The notes beneath the pieces were generated by a model. It worked only from the letters and a program-made list of their open reading frames with translations, did not search any database and had not been told where the DNA came from. Source: Sphingomonas sp. SRS2 (GTDB taxonomy: Bacteria; Pseudomonadota; Alphaproteobacteria; Sphingomonadales; Sphingomonadaceae). From it: DNA of 64,000 nt. Numbering within the stretch: position 1 is the stretch's first letter; every line of letters begins with the position of its first letter. The stretch is taken from assembly GCF_000971055.1 (NCBI RefSeq), contig NZ_LARW01000075.1, positions 1-64,000 on the forward strand, read 5' to 3'. Shown here piece after piece: positions 36,335 to 45,035 of this stretch. The position numbers and the translations under genes are program-made.

Positions 36335-36411
36335 AACTGAATTTCCTTCTCTGAATCTTGTATAGAATAATGTCGTGAGACCGAGGCCGGCCGGAGCCAG
36401 CCCCGCCAGGA

Positions 36412-37056
36412 TCAATCCTTCGGAATTCGCCAGGTGAAGCGGCCGTTATAGACACCCGTCACCGGATTGCCGGCTGCATCCTTGCCGATGTTGAATCGGG
36501 CACGGCGCTGCAACAGGCGGCAGGCGGTGGTGTCGAGCGCCGGGAACCCACTGCTGCCCGTGATCGTGCATGCAGTGACCTTGCCGTCGGTGCCGACGTC
36601 GAGCCTGTATCCGACCGTTCCCTCTTCGTTGTTACGAAGCGACGACGAAGGATAATCCTCGGTCGACATCAGGGATTGGAAATTGCCTCGCGGCGTCACA
36701 CGCACAGCCTGACTGACCGGCGGTGCCGGCGGTGCCGTGGGCGTGATGACCGGCGGCGGAGCGACCGGTACCGACACGATCGTTGGAGCAACCGTCGGCG
36801 CAACCTGTACGATCGGCGGCGGCGCCACGACGGGCGGCGGCTCGACGACCTGTTCAGGCGGCGGCGGGGGCGGCTGGTCCGGCGGCGGAGGAGCCTCTTC
36901 TTCCACGTCGAACGTCTTCAGATCGCGGGCGACCTTCTTCACGACGTTGTACGCAAGCCCGGTGACGAAGGCATAGCCGATGATTGCATGAAGCAGAATC
37001 ACCAGCCCGATCGACACCGCCTTGCGGGTGCTCATCGATTGATCAGCATAAGCCAT
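36412..37056 (-). CDS. tonB: Energy transducer TonB
   Basis: This 214-residue protein has an N-terminal anchor helix (AVSIGLVILLHAIIGYAFV) with the His seen in TonB anchors. A roughly 80-residue Pro-rich spacer with runs of EAPPPPDQPPPPPPEQ and Pro-Val/Pro-Thr repeats spans the periplasm. The C-terminal TonB domain ends YNGRFTWRIPKD, with EGTVGYRLDVGTDGKVTAC, and has two cysteines. It heads the tonB-exbB-exbD-exbD operon and would power TonB-dependent receptors, which are abundant in sphingomonads. ATG 37056 is the best start; the 73-codon extension lacks TonB character. Confidence 0.94.
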   Translation of the reverse strand: MAYADQSMSTRKAVSIGLVILLHAIIGYAFVTGLAYNVVKKVARDLKTFDVEEEAPPPPDQPPPPPPEQVVEPPPVVAPPPIVQVAPTVAPTIVSVPVAPPPVITPTAPPAPPVSQAVRVTPRGNFQSLMSTEDYPSSSLRNNEEGTVGYRLDVGTDGKVTACTITGSSGFPALDTTACRLLQRRARFNIGKDAAGNPVTGVYNGRFTWRIPKD

Positions 37057-37305
37057 TAAGGAACTACACTCCCTCCAATCCATAAGCCTGCAAAAGGCGC
37101 CGGGATGCACCGATGGCGTACCATCGTTGCCCGGCCCCACACCCGCCATATGTCTTTTAATATTTAGCGGAAGTGTGTCCTTATCGCGACAGTTCGATCG
37201 ACGCAATAACCCAAACGCCAAGCATGTTACGGTTTTGAGGCATAGCTCCGCCCGCTCCGTCCCGCTATTGAGCATGAGCTTGTAGTGGCAATGAGGACTT
37301 CACCG

Positions 37306-38193
37306 ATGCGTCGACTGGTTAGCGCCCGCGAGAAATCCACTTTTGGTATGCTTTTTGCTTTTGGCTCACTGTGTATCCCGGCTTGCGCTCTCATCGCGCC
37401 CCTCGCGCCGGCCACGGCCCAGGCGCAGACAAGCCCCGAAATCCGGGCGCTTTCCTACGCCGACATCGCTGATCTGGCACTTCCGGCGCAGCTTGTCGCG
37501 GGGGTCACCATAGCCAAGGCAGAGCGGCTCAAAGGCGATCTCGCGCCGGGTCTCGCGGCCGATAAGGCGCGTTTTTTGATCCAGGCAAACACCGCGATGC
37601 TGCTTCGCGGAGCTGACGGAATGCCGGGCGTGATCAGCTATATCGTCGATGTCCCGCTCGACGCGAAGGGCAAACCACCCAAGCTTAAGAAGAGTCGGTT
37701 CATCCTGTTCGCCGACCGGGTCGCCGGACGGCCGCAGGAGATCCGTCTCACCTCGCCCTACTCGCAGCTCGATTGGACACCTGCGAACGAATCGCGCCTG
37801 CGGGCGATTCTCACCGAGGCGAGCGCTGCATCGAGCCCGCCGCACGTCACCGGAATCGGCAATGCCTTTCACGTCCCCGGCGCGATTCCGGGCGAAAGCG
37901 AATCCCAGATTTTTCTGACGACGCGTGACAATCGCCCGATCTCGCTATCGGTGTTGCGCCGTCCGGGCGAGCAACCCGCATGGTCGGTAGCGCTTGGCGA
38001 GATGGTCGACGACAGCGCCACAACACCCGCGCGGGACTCGCTGCTTTGGTATCGGCTCGCCTGCTTTCTTCCGCCGAGACTTCCGGCCAAGAGCGTAGCC
38101 GCGCTATCCGAAGGCGATGCGGCGGCGGTGCGAATCGATTATCGCTATGTCCTGGAGCAATTGGGGGCATGCGAACGGACGATCGCGCGCTGA
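37306..38193 (+). CDS. Conserved exported protein of unknown function
   Basis: This 295-residue protein has a signal peptide (MLFAFGSLCIPACALIAPLAPATAQA). The mature part starts TSPEIRALSYADIADLALPAQ and continues with a region of alternating strands and charged turns (AGVTIAKAERLKGDLAPGLA, FILFADRVAGRPQEIRL). Two cysteines near the C-terminus (RLACFLPP and LGACER) may pair. I recall homologues only as sphingomonad hypotheticals. ATG 37306 has GAGGA eight bases upstream, while GTG 37285 and ATG 37291 do not. It is divergent from tonB. Confidence 0.75.
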   Translation: MRRLVSAREKSTFGMLFAFGSLCIPACALIAPLAPATAQAQTSPEIRALSYADIADLALPAQLVAGVTIAKAERLKGDLAPGLAADKARFLIQANTAMLLRGADGMPGVISYIVDVPLDAKGKPPKLKKSRFILFADRVAGRPQEIRLTSPYSQLDWTPANESRLRAILTEASAASSPPHVTGIGNAFHVPGAIPGESESQIFLTTRDNRPISLSVLRRPGEQPAWSVALGEMVDDSATTPARDSLLWYRLACFLPPRLPAKSVAALSEGDAAAVRIDYRYVLEQLGACERTIAR

Positions 38194-38199
38194 GCCTCT

Positions 38200-38598
38200 C
38201 TAGAAGGAAGTCAGCTCGACTCCGACCGCCGCGCAATCCGGATATACATCGGGCTTGCTGGTCGCGACGCGCAGTCCTTTGACTCCGGCCCGCGCGGCAA
38301 TCAGCGTGTAAATTTCACGCGCGAGTGTTTCCTGGAGATTATAGCGCCGGCCCTCGACCAGACGGAGGATCTCCGTCCGCAGGAAATCATAATCCCAGGC
38401 CGCCGCCACCACATCTTCGGCTGCGAAGTTGGCATCATCGAGCCATATCTCGACCGTGATGAAGATGCGCTGCGGATTACCGACCTCGAATTCGTGGAAG
38501 CCGATATCGACCGGCACCGAGAGATCCCGGAGCAGGATGCGCCGCGTTCGGGGCAGCAGGCTATCAGGCACGAGCCCGTCGAGCGCAGCGGGATCCAT
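38200..38598 (-). CDS. folB: Dihydroneopterin aldolase
   Basis: This 132-residue enzyme cleaves dihydroneopterin to hydroxymethyl-dihydropterin in folate synthesis. RRILLRDLSVPVDIGFHEFE includes the usual start and the catalytic Glu. The C-terminal half contains NLQETLAREI and the SKPDVYPDCAAVGVEL segment with the catalytic Lys and Tyr pattern. It overlaps the upstream SDR gene by one base (TGATG), so the two pteridine genes are translationally coupled. Confidence 0.88.
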   Translation of the reverse strand: MDPAALDGLVPDSLLPRTRRILLRDLSVPVDIGFHEFEVGNPQRIFITVEIWLDDANFAAEDVVAAAWDYDFLRTEILRLVEGRRYNLQETLAREIYTLIAARAGVKGLRVATSKPDVYPDCAAVGVELTSF

Positions 38599-39359
38599 CA
38601 GGACTCCATATATTGGACGTCGCGCGTCAGACCCAGGAAACGCTGACCGCCGTCGAGGGTGATCGTCTGCCCGGTGATCGTCGGCACGCTGATCAGGAAG
38701 CGGAGCGCCGCGATGATATCCCCGACGTCGACCCCCCGCCCGAGCGCATTGAGATTGTGCACCTTGTCGAAATTCTCTCGGCTCTGCGGCCCGGATACCA
38801 TCGTCACCGACGGGGCGATCGCGTTCACCCTGATGCGATCCGACGCCAGGCTGCGGGCAAGCAGTTCGTGCACCCCGGCAAAGGCGATCTTGGAAATGGT
38901 ATAGGTGAAGAAGTCCGCGTTGAGCGCCGACAGCTTCGCGTCGAGCATGTTGACGATCAGCCCCGCCGCCCCGTCGGGCACCGCCGCGGCGAAAGCGCGC
39001 GACAGTAGAGCCGGTCCGCGCGCATTGGCGGCCATATGTATGTCCCAGGCCTCGGTCGTGAAATCGTCGAGCCCGTCATAGACGAATGTCGAGGCGCTGT
39101 TAACCAGCAGCGCGGGCGGCGGCATGCCATCCAAGGCGGCGATGACCCGATGGGCGCCATCCGCCGCCGCGAGGTCCGCCTGGACCGTACGAGCGCGCGG
39201 CAGGCCGGCGGCGAGCGCGCGGGCCTCGTCCCCCGAATTGCGATAATGGATCAGCACATCCCAGCCATCGGCCGCCAATGCCCTGGCGATCTCGGCCCCG
39301 ATCCGTTTGGCGGCGCCGGTGACGATCGCGGTTCTGGCCATGCCGAATTCAGCTGTCAT
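38598..39359 (-). CDS. folM: SDR-family oxidoreductase, pteridine reductase/FolM-like
   Basis: This short-chain dehydrogenase of about 253 residues carries the cofactor motif VTGAAKRIGAEIARAL. The TGxxxRxG form is typical of pteridine reductases PTR1 and FolM rather than the common TGxxxGxG. The catalytic YTISK, LLVNSAST and C-terminal TITGQTITLDGGQRFLG are present. Coupling to folB by TGATG overlap supports a role in reducing dihydropterin or dihydromonapterin. The start is ATG 39359 (AGG upstream) or 39341. The FolM name is inferred from motif and neighbour. Confidence 0.8.
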   Translation of the reverse strand: MTAEFGMARTAIVTGAAKRIGAEIARALAADGWDVLIHYRNSGDEARALAAGLPRARTVQADLAAADGAHRVIAALDGMPPPALLVNSASTFVYDGLDDFTTEAWDIHMAANARGPALLSRAFAAAVPDGAAGLIVNMLDAKLSALNADFFTYTISKIAFAGVHELLARSLASDRIRVNAIAPSVTMVSGPQSRENFDKVHNLNALGRGVDVGDIIAALRFLISVPTITGQTITLDGGQRFLGLTRDVQYMES

Positions 39360-39483
39360 TGCCGCCTGCGATAGGCGCTGCCCGAAAATCGGGCAAGCCG
39401 GTCGGGGCGCCATGATATGATGCGCGCGGAGGGCGCTATCCACAGCTTATCCACAGCCTGTCCACAATTGGTGGGGAAAAGCC

Positions 39484-40119
39484 TCATGCCGCCGCCGATG
39501 GCCGCGCCGACATCTCGGCATGCCAGCGGGCCAGAGCGGGGCGGCCCTCGCGCGGATCGGGCAGGCGCGTCCCCATGCCGAAATCGATCGAGACGAGCGC
39601 GGCAATGTCCGCCATCGAGAAGTTTGCCCCCGCCACGAAGCGCCGCTGTTCGAGTCGCGCGTCGAGCACATCGGCGAAAGCCGTCCACATCGTGCGGCCC
39701 CGCTCCACCATCGCCGGGATCTGTTCGATCGGCGGCCATTCCCCACTGACCGCGCGGCCGGCGAACACGCCCACCTTGTTCCGGAACGCGGCCGCCACCG
39801 CCTGAAAACAATCATGTTCGATGCGGCGAAGCCAGGACTCGATCAGGCCGATCTCCACCGGCGTCCTGCCGAACATTGGCGGGTCGGGCTGAAGGGCCTC
39901 GAAGTAACGGCAGATGCCGAGCGAATCGTCGATCAGCGTGCCATCGTCCAGCAACAGCACCGGTATCTGCCGCTGCGGGTTGATGCCGACAAAGTCGGGG
40001 TCGAGATGCTCGCCCGTCTTGATGTCGACCTGAATCCGCTCGACGGCTATGCCCTTTTCGGCCAGGAAAATACGCACCCGGCGCGGGCTCGGCGCCCAAT
40101 CGGCATCGAAAAGCTTCAT
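39484..40119 (-). CDS. Glutathione S-transferase family protein
   Basis: This 211-residue protein has an N-terminal thioredoxin-like domain beginning MKLFDADWAPSPRRVRIFLAEKG and the conserved QRQIPVLLLDDGTLIDDSLGICRYFE (cis-Pro and SNAIL-like region). An all-helical C-terminal domain follows, with ANFSMADIAALVSIDFG. It probably conjugates glutathione to electrophiles; no pathway partner adjoins. The first catalytic Ser/Tyr cannot be assigned with confidence (Ser12 is the candidate). The gene is alone, between the SDR gene and a divergent GNAT gene. Confidence 0.92.
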   Translation of the reverse strand: MKLFDADWAPSPRRVRIFLAEKGIAVERIQVDIKTGEHLDPDFVGINPQRQIPVLLLDDGTLIDDSLGICRYFEALQPDPPMFGRTPVEIGLIESWLRRIEHDCFQAVAAAFRNKVGVFAGRAVSGEWPPIEQIPAMVERGRTMWTAFADVLDARLEQRRFVAGANFSMADIAALVSIDFGMGTRLPDPREGRPALARWHAEMSARPSAAA

Positions 40120-40223
40120 AAAAGCGCAACCTGATTTTGCTTGGCAATCATCTGCGAACCGCTAAACGCGCCCGTCCGCGCCGTCCAGACGGTTCGGCAT
40201 ATCATACAGGATAGATTCGCGAA

Positions 40224-40814
40224 TTGATCACACTGGTTCCCATCGCATCGGTTGACCTTTTCGAGGTCGAAGAGCTTCTCGACGAGGCTTTTGGAACGGA
40301 TCGCCACCAGCGGACCGCCTATCGCCTGCGCGAGGGGACCGACCCCGTTCCCGAACTGAGCCTCGCGGCGGTCGAGGATGGCGTGCTGGTGGGCTCGATC
40401 CAATGCTGGCCGGTCCAGCTCACCGATGCCGGAGGCAACATCGCTCCGCTGATCCTCGTCGGCCCGGTCGCGGTCCGCCCCGAAAGGCAGCGCGACGGCA
40501 TTGGCCGCATGCTGGTGGCGGCGGCGCTCGACCGGTCGGACGTGCTGGACAGCGAGCCGATGATGCTCATCGGCGACGCGGACTATTATGATCGCTTCTT
40601 CGGCTTCTCCGCCCGGCACACTGGCGGATGGACCCTGCCCGGCCCCGTCGATCGCGATCGATTGCTGGTGCGGCTGCGCTCCGGCCAGCAGGTGCCGCCG
40701 CACGCGGCGCTCGGCCCGCGCGGCGCGGCGACGGGCCCTGATTCATCGCGGTCAGCCGAAGAACAAAGTGCATCCGCCCCGGCCGATCAGGCCCTTGTGC
40801 CCGGCGGCGATTGA
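40224..40814 (+). CDS. GNAT family N-acetyltransferase
   Basis: This 196-residue protein has the acetyl-CoA site VGPVAVRPERQRDGIGRMLVAAAL (motif A, Q/RxxGxG/A) near residues 78-100 and the following YYDRFFGFSAR typical of the YhbS-like subgroup. The start appears to be TTG 40224 with AGGATAG upstream. The last 35 residues are low-complexity and may be disordered. The substrate amine is unknown. It begins a same-strand run with DUF1285, Nudix and cca genes. Confidence 0.87.
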   Translation: MITLVPIASVDLFEVEELLDEAFGTDRHQRTAYRLREGTDPVPELSLAAVEDGVLVGSIQCWPVQLTDAGGNIAPLILVGPVAVRPERQRDGIGRMLVAAALDRSDVLDSEPMMLIGDADYYDRFFGFSARHTGGWTLPGPVDRDRLLVRLRSGQQVPPHAALGPRGAATGPDSSRSAEEQSASAPADQALVPGGD

Positions 40815-40829
40815 CGGCACAGCGCCGTC

Positions 40830-41396
40830 ATGCCCGAGACGCGCCCTCCTCAGGATTTCGCCGGTCTGTCGCTCAGCGACATCGCCGCGCTGGGCGCGGA
40901 GAACAAGCTGCCGCCGGTCGAGAAATGGAATCCGGATCATTGCGGCGATAGCCATATGCGGATCGCCAGCGACGGAACCTGGTTCCACGAGGGTTCGCCG
41001 ATCGGACGCCCCGCGATGGTGCGCCTGTTCTCCACCATCCTTCGTCGCGAAGCCGATGGCGGCTATGTGCTTGTCACGCCGGTCGAGAAACTGTCGATCG
41101 CGGTCGACGACGCGCCGTTCGTCGCCGTCGAACTCAAGAGCGAGGGTCGGGGCGAGCAGCGCCGCCTCGCCTTCCGGCTCAACACCGGCGATATCGTCAT
41201 CGCCGATGGCGAGCATCCGCTCCGCGTTAGTGAAAAGGATGACGGACCACATCCTTATGTGACGGTCCGCAAGGGGCTCGACGCGCTGATCGCGCGATCG
41301 GTCTATTATGAGCTGGTAAACCTCGCACTCGACGAGGGGCATGAGCCTCCCGGCCTATGGAGCGAGGGCCAATTCTTCGCGCTCGACGCGCAATGA
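40830..41396 (+). CDS. DUF1285 domain-containing protein
   Basis: This 188-residue protein fits DUF1285 over its whole length: PVEKWNPDHCGDSHMRIASDGTWFHEG, RPAMVRLFSTILRREADGGYVLVTPVEK, and VYYELVNLALDE near the end. A structure is known for the family, but no function. Its stop overlaps the Nudix gene start (ATGA), and the Nudix gene overlaps cca in the same way, giving a tightly packed unit seen in many alphaproteobacteria. Confidence 0.9.
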   Translation: MPETRPPQDFAGLSLSDIAALGAENKLPPVEKWNPDHCGDSHMRIASDGTWFHEGSPIGRPAMVRLFSTILRREADGGYVLVTPVEKLSIAVDDAPFVAVELKSEGRGEQRRLAFRLNTGDIVIADGEHPLRVSEKDDGPHPYVTVRKGLDALIARSVYYELVNLALDEGHEPPGLWSEGQFFALDAQ

Positions 41397-42004
41397 ACCG
41401 CCTCGCCGAGCGCCTGCGGCGCAGCTTCGCGGATCATGACGAAACCGAAGCCGCGCCTCTGCTCGATCAGCCCGATCTGATTGCCGATGTAGGAAGGCTG
41501 ATACACGCCGCGGTGCTGGTCCCGATCATCGATGCCCCGATACCCCGCGTCCTGCTTACCGTCCGCGACGCCGGGCTTCGCTCGCATGCCGGGCAAGTCG
41601 CCTTTCCCGGCGGCAGGCTCGATCCCGAGGATGACGGCCCGATCGGGGCGGCCTTGCGCGAGGCGTGGGAAGAGGTCGGCCTGCCCGCCGATCGGGTAGA
41701 CATCATCGGCGCGACTCGCTCGCATGCGACCGGTTCGGGCTACCTGATCACGCCGGTGATCGGCGTCATTCCCGACGGACTGGAGCTGAAGCCGCACGAA
41801 GCCGAGGTTGCCGGGGTTTTCGAGGTACCGCTCGATCATCTGCTTGCCGAGGCAAATCATCTACGCAAATCCGCGATCTTCAACGGGATCGAAAGGCATT
41901 TCTATGAGATCGACTGGCCGGAAGAGCGCATCTGGGGGGTAACGGCAGGGCTGATCGTAAGCCTCGCCCCGCGTCTGCGCGGCGCCATCGGAACGCTGGC
42001 ATGA
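41393..42004 (+). CDS. CoA pyrophosphatase, Nudix family (NudL-like)
   Basis: This 203-residue hydrolase probably splits coenzyme A or acyl-CoA into 4'-phosphopantetheine and adenosine bisphosphate. The Nudix box is VAFPGGRLDPEDDGPIGAALREAWEEVGL (stretch near residues 65-93, with the REAWEEVG core). The CoA-specific preceding segment is RSHAGQVAFPGGR. Its ends overlap DUF1285 and cca by ATGA. The ATG at 41393 is preferred to 41357 because of the overlap and the usual MNRL-type start. Confidence 0.93.
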   Translation: MNRLAERLRRSFADHDETEAAPLLDQPDLIADVGRLIHAAVLVPIIDAPIPRVLLTVRDAGLRSHAGQVAFPGGRLDPEDDGPIGAALREAWEEVGLPADRVDIIGATRSHATGSGYLITPVIGVIPDGLELKPHEAEVAGVFEVPLDHLLAEANHLRKSAIFNGIERHFYEIDWPEERIWGVTAGLIVSLAPRLRGAIGTLA

Positions 42005-43203
42005 CCCGTCTGCCCGATGCCGCCTGGCGCAACAATGCCGGGCTTAACGCATTGATCGCCGCGCTGGGTGGGACTGAGGGCGATATCCGCTTCGTCGGCG
42101 GCGCGGTCCGCGACACGCTGCACGGCATGGCCGTCAAGGATATCGACTGTGCGACCCGGCTGCTCCCCGAAGAGAGCAGCCGCCGCATCGCCGCTGCCGG
42201 CTTCAAGGCGATTCCGACCGGGATCGCACATGGTACCGTGACCGCCCTGCTCCCATCCGGACCGGTCGAGGTGACGACGTTGCGCCGGGATGTCTCGACG
42301 GATGGCCGCCATGCCGTGGTCGCCTTCACCGACGAATGGCGAGAAGACGCAGCGCGGCGCGACTTCACGATCAATGCGCTTTCGGCCGATCCGTTGAGCG
42401 GTGAGGTCCATGACTATTTCGGCGGCATCGCCGATCTGGAAAAAGGCATTGTCCGCTTCATCGGCGACCCGCTGCAAAGGATCGCCGAGGATCACCTCCG
42501 CATCCTGCGACTGTTCCGCTTCCACGCCCGCTTCGGTCGCGGCGCGCCGGATGCTGCTGGGCTCGCCGCCTGCATCGCCCGTGCGAACGACCTGATGGCG
42601 CTATCGCGCGAGCGGATTGCCGACGAACTGCTCAAGCTGCTGACCTGCCCCGATCCGGGGCCCACCGTACGGCTGATGGCCGACAATGGGATATTCCGCC
42701 CGATCATTCCGGAGATCGACGCTGCCGGCGTCGAGCGGCTCGTCACGCTGATCGCGCGCGAGCGGGAGGCCGGGATCGCGGGCAATGCCCTGCGGCGACT
42801 CGGCGCGCTGCTCCCGATCGATGCCGGGACTGCGGTGTCGATCGCAAAGCGCCTCAAGCTTTCAAAAGCCGCCACGCGCCGGCTCGAACAGGCGCTGTCG
42901 GATGCGGATTCGGCGCGCGCGCTGGCCTATCGCTACGGACCTGAGGTCGCTGCGGATGTCCTGTTGCGCGGCGGCGATGACGTAGAAATGCTCGGACTGG
43001 AGCAGCTCACGAACTGGGAGCGTCCTCGCCTGCCGGTCGGCGGCGGCGACCTGATCGGGATGGGCCTGAAGGCGGGACCGACAGTCGCGGCGACGTTGCA
43101 GGCGATCGAGCGGCGCTGGATCGCCGAAGATTTTCCCGGCGGTGATCGCGTTACCGCGATCACCGCCGAAGAAGTCGATCAGGCCATTCGCTCGCGCAAA
43201 TAG
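42001..43203 (+). CDS. cca: CCA tRNA nucleotidyltransferase
   Basis: This 400-residue class II enzyme adds or repairs the 3' CCA of tRNAs. The nucleotidyltransferase core has RFVGGAVRDTLHG, KDIDCATRL (metal-binding Asp pair), the EDAARRDFTINAL motif (RRDFTINAL) and DPLQRIAEDHLRILRLFRFHARF. The C-terminal half is helical. Length suits alphaproteobacterial CCA/poly(A) polymerase-like enzymes. It overlaps the Nudix gene (ATGA), and its 3' end overlaps the convergent GGDEF-EAL gene by 25 bases. Both tRNAs in this window already encode CCA, so the role here is repair. Confidence 0.94.
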   Translation: MTRLPDAAWRNNAGLNALIAALGGTEGDIRFVGGAVRDTLHGMAVKDIDCATRLLPEESSRRIAAAGFKAIPTGIAHGTVTALLPSGPVEVTTLRRDVSTDGRHAVVAFTDEWREDAARRDFTINALSADPLSGEVHDYFGGIADLEKGIVRFIGDPLQRIAEDHLRILRLFRFHARFGRGAPDAAGLAACIARANDLMALSRERIADELLKLLTCPDPGPTVRLMADNGIFRPIIPEIDAAGVERLVTLIAREREAGIAGNALRRLGALLPIDAGTAVSIAKRLKLSKAATRRLEQALSDADSARALAYRYGPEVAADVLLRGGDDVEMLGLEQLTNWERPRLPVGGGDLIGMGLKAGPTVAATLQAIERRWIAEDFPGGDRVTAITAEEVDQAIRSRK

Positions 43204-44963
43204 GCATAGGCCTGATCCGCGGGCAGCGGACGGGCGAAATAATAGCCCTGTGCGACGTCGCAACCCAGGCCGATCAGCGTTTCCACCAGCTCCTGCGTCT
43301 CGACGCCTTCGGCGGTGGTGGTCATGCCCAGCGCCGATGCGAGGCCGAGCACCGCGCGGACGATGGCGACCGAGTCGCGGTCCTCCAGCATCGGAGCTAT
43401 GAAGCTGCGGTCGATCTTGAGCACGTCGATCGGCAGGCGTTGGAGATAGGCGAGGCTCGAATAGCCGGTGCCGAAATCGTCCATCGCGATCAGGACGTCG
43501 AGATCGTGGATCGCGCGCAACACATTGGCGATGCCATCGGGGTCGCTGACGATACAGCTTTCGGTGAGCTCGATCTTGAGCCGGTTACCCCCGATGCCGC
43601 TCTCCATCAGCGCGGCATTCACGGCGGCGACGACATCGTCGCGCTGGAACTGCACCGCCGAGACATTGACCGCCACGTGGACGGGCAACTGCATGCCGGC
43701 CTTGCGATCCCATTCGGCGAGCGTGCGGGTGGCGGCGCGCAGGGCCCAGCGTCCAAGCGGTACGATCAGTCCCGATTCCTCAGCGACCGGGATGAACTCG
43801 GCCGGCGAGATGGTGCCCTTCTCGGCATGCTCCCAACGGGCGAGCGCCTCGAAGCCCGAAACCCTCCCGGTGTTGAGGTCGATCAGCGGCTGGAAGGCGA
43901 GCTGAAGCTGGTCGCGCTCGATCGCGCGGCGCAATTCTGTTTCCAGGCTGAAGCGCTGGCGCGCGGCGGTGCTGTCGCACGCCTGATAGATTTCGGCATG
44001 CCCCGACTGCTTGGCGCGCTTCATCGCGAACTGGGCGTTGCGGATCAGGTCGTCGGCCGCGTCGATCGCAGAAGACATCATTGCGACGCCGACGGCGCAG
44101 TCGATCTTGATCTCCAGGTCGCCCAGGCGGATCGGGGTCGACAAACAGGCCTGCATACGCCGGGCCGCGCGCATCGCCTCCGAACTGTCGTCGGCGACGC
44201 TGAGCAGCACTGCGAATTCGTCGCCCGCGAGCCGGGCGAGCACATCACCCGCGCGCAACGCCGATATCAGCCGCCGGGCCACCGTAATGATCAGTTCGTC
44301 GCCGGCCAGGGATCCGACGCCTTCATTGACCCGGCTGAAGCGCGTGAGATCGACCAGCAGGACCGCGAACTGGCGGCCTTCGGTCTCGAAATTGAGCATC
44401 GCGCTTTCGACCTGCTCGGTGAAGGCGGCGCGGTTGGGCAGGCCGGTCAGGCTGTCGCGCAGCATCTGCGAACGCAGCGAACGCTCGCCTTCGACTTGCT
44501 GGGTGCGATCGATCAGCGAAACCATGCAACGCGGAGCCTGCGATTCGCTACCGCTCAGGCGCGCCAGCCGGATCGCGAAGTGGCGGCCACTGATGCCGTC
44601 GCCCTCCTCCATATCGAAGGATCTTTCCTGTTCGTCGGAAAGCAGGAATGCCTCGACCACCGGCAGCAGCGGGAGAGCTATGCCGGCGCAAAGATCGCTT
44701 CCGGCGTCCGCCTCGATGAAGCTGCCTCGGCGATCGGCGAGCTGCAAAAATGCCCGGTTTCTGGTCAAAATTATCGGCTTGCGATCGACCAGTGCGACGA
44801 TGGCGATCGCGATCGGTAGCGTGTCGATGAACTCTTGCCGCTCGGCGCTGCGGGGCGTGTCGAGCAGTTCCTGAAAGGCGACGGGCAGGATATGCGTCGG
44901 CGACGCGGCAGGCTCGAGACCCTTACCGGCTGGTATAACTATCTGGGTTTTCGCCGCCCGCAT
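43179..44963 (-). CDS. GGDEF-EAL domain protein (cyclic di-GMP turnover)
   Basis: This 594-residue protein has an N-terminal PAS-like region (residues 40-160). A GGDEF domain follows (about 170-325) with RLAGDEFAVLL, where the first Gly is Ala, and an inhibitory-site RAGD upstream. The EAL domain (about 340-590) has all catalytic parts: GFEALARW, NVSAVQF, ELTES, AMDDFGTGYSSLAYL, LKIDRSFI and TTAEGVET. Phosphodiesterase activity is therefore likely; cyclase activity is uncertain. No membrane segment. It overlaps cca tail-to-tail by 25 bases. Confidence 0.93.
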   Translation of the reverse strand: MRAAKTQIVIPAGKGLEPAASPTHILPVAFQELLDTPRSAERQEFIDTLPIAIAIVALVDRKPIILTRNRAFLQLADRRGSFIEADAGSDLCAGIALPLLPVVEAFLLSDEQERSFDMEEGDGISGRHFAIRLARLSGSESQAPRCMVSLIDRTQQVEGERSLRSQMLRDSLTGLPNRAAFTEQVESAMLNFETEGRQFAVLLVDLTRFSRVNEGVGSLAGDELIITVARRLISALRAGDVLARLAGDEFAVLLSVADDSSEAMRAARRMQACLSTPIRLGDLEIKIDCAVGVAMMSSAIDAADDLIRNAQFAMKRAKQSGHAEIYQACDSTAARQRFSLETELRRAIERDQLQLAFQPLIDLNTGRVSGFEALARWEHAEKGTISPAEFIPVAEESGLIVPLGRWALRAATRTLAEWDRKAGMQLPVHVAVNVSAVQFQRDDVVAAVNAALMESGIGGNRLKIELTESCIVSDPDGIANVLRAIHDLDVLIAMDDFGTGYSSLAYLQRLPIDVLKIDRSFIAPMLEDRDSVAIVRAVLGLASALGMTTTAEGVETQELVETLIGLGCDVAQGYYFARPLPADQAYAYLRERMA

Positions 44964-45035
44964 CGTCCGACCGCATTAGCAGCCGAGGGTTAACGCTCTG
45001 TTTCGAAGCAGTTAGGGGTTCGGTTACCCGCGACG

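Noticed and set aside
36676-37059. Arg-rich ORF opposite the TonB proline spacer
   Set aside because: It is a by-product of the CCG/GGC-rich proline codons of tonB.
43440-44819. 459-codon ORF opposite the GGDEF-EAL gene
   Set aside because: Antisense shadow; the opposite strand has all EAL catalytic motifs.
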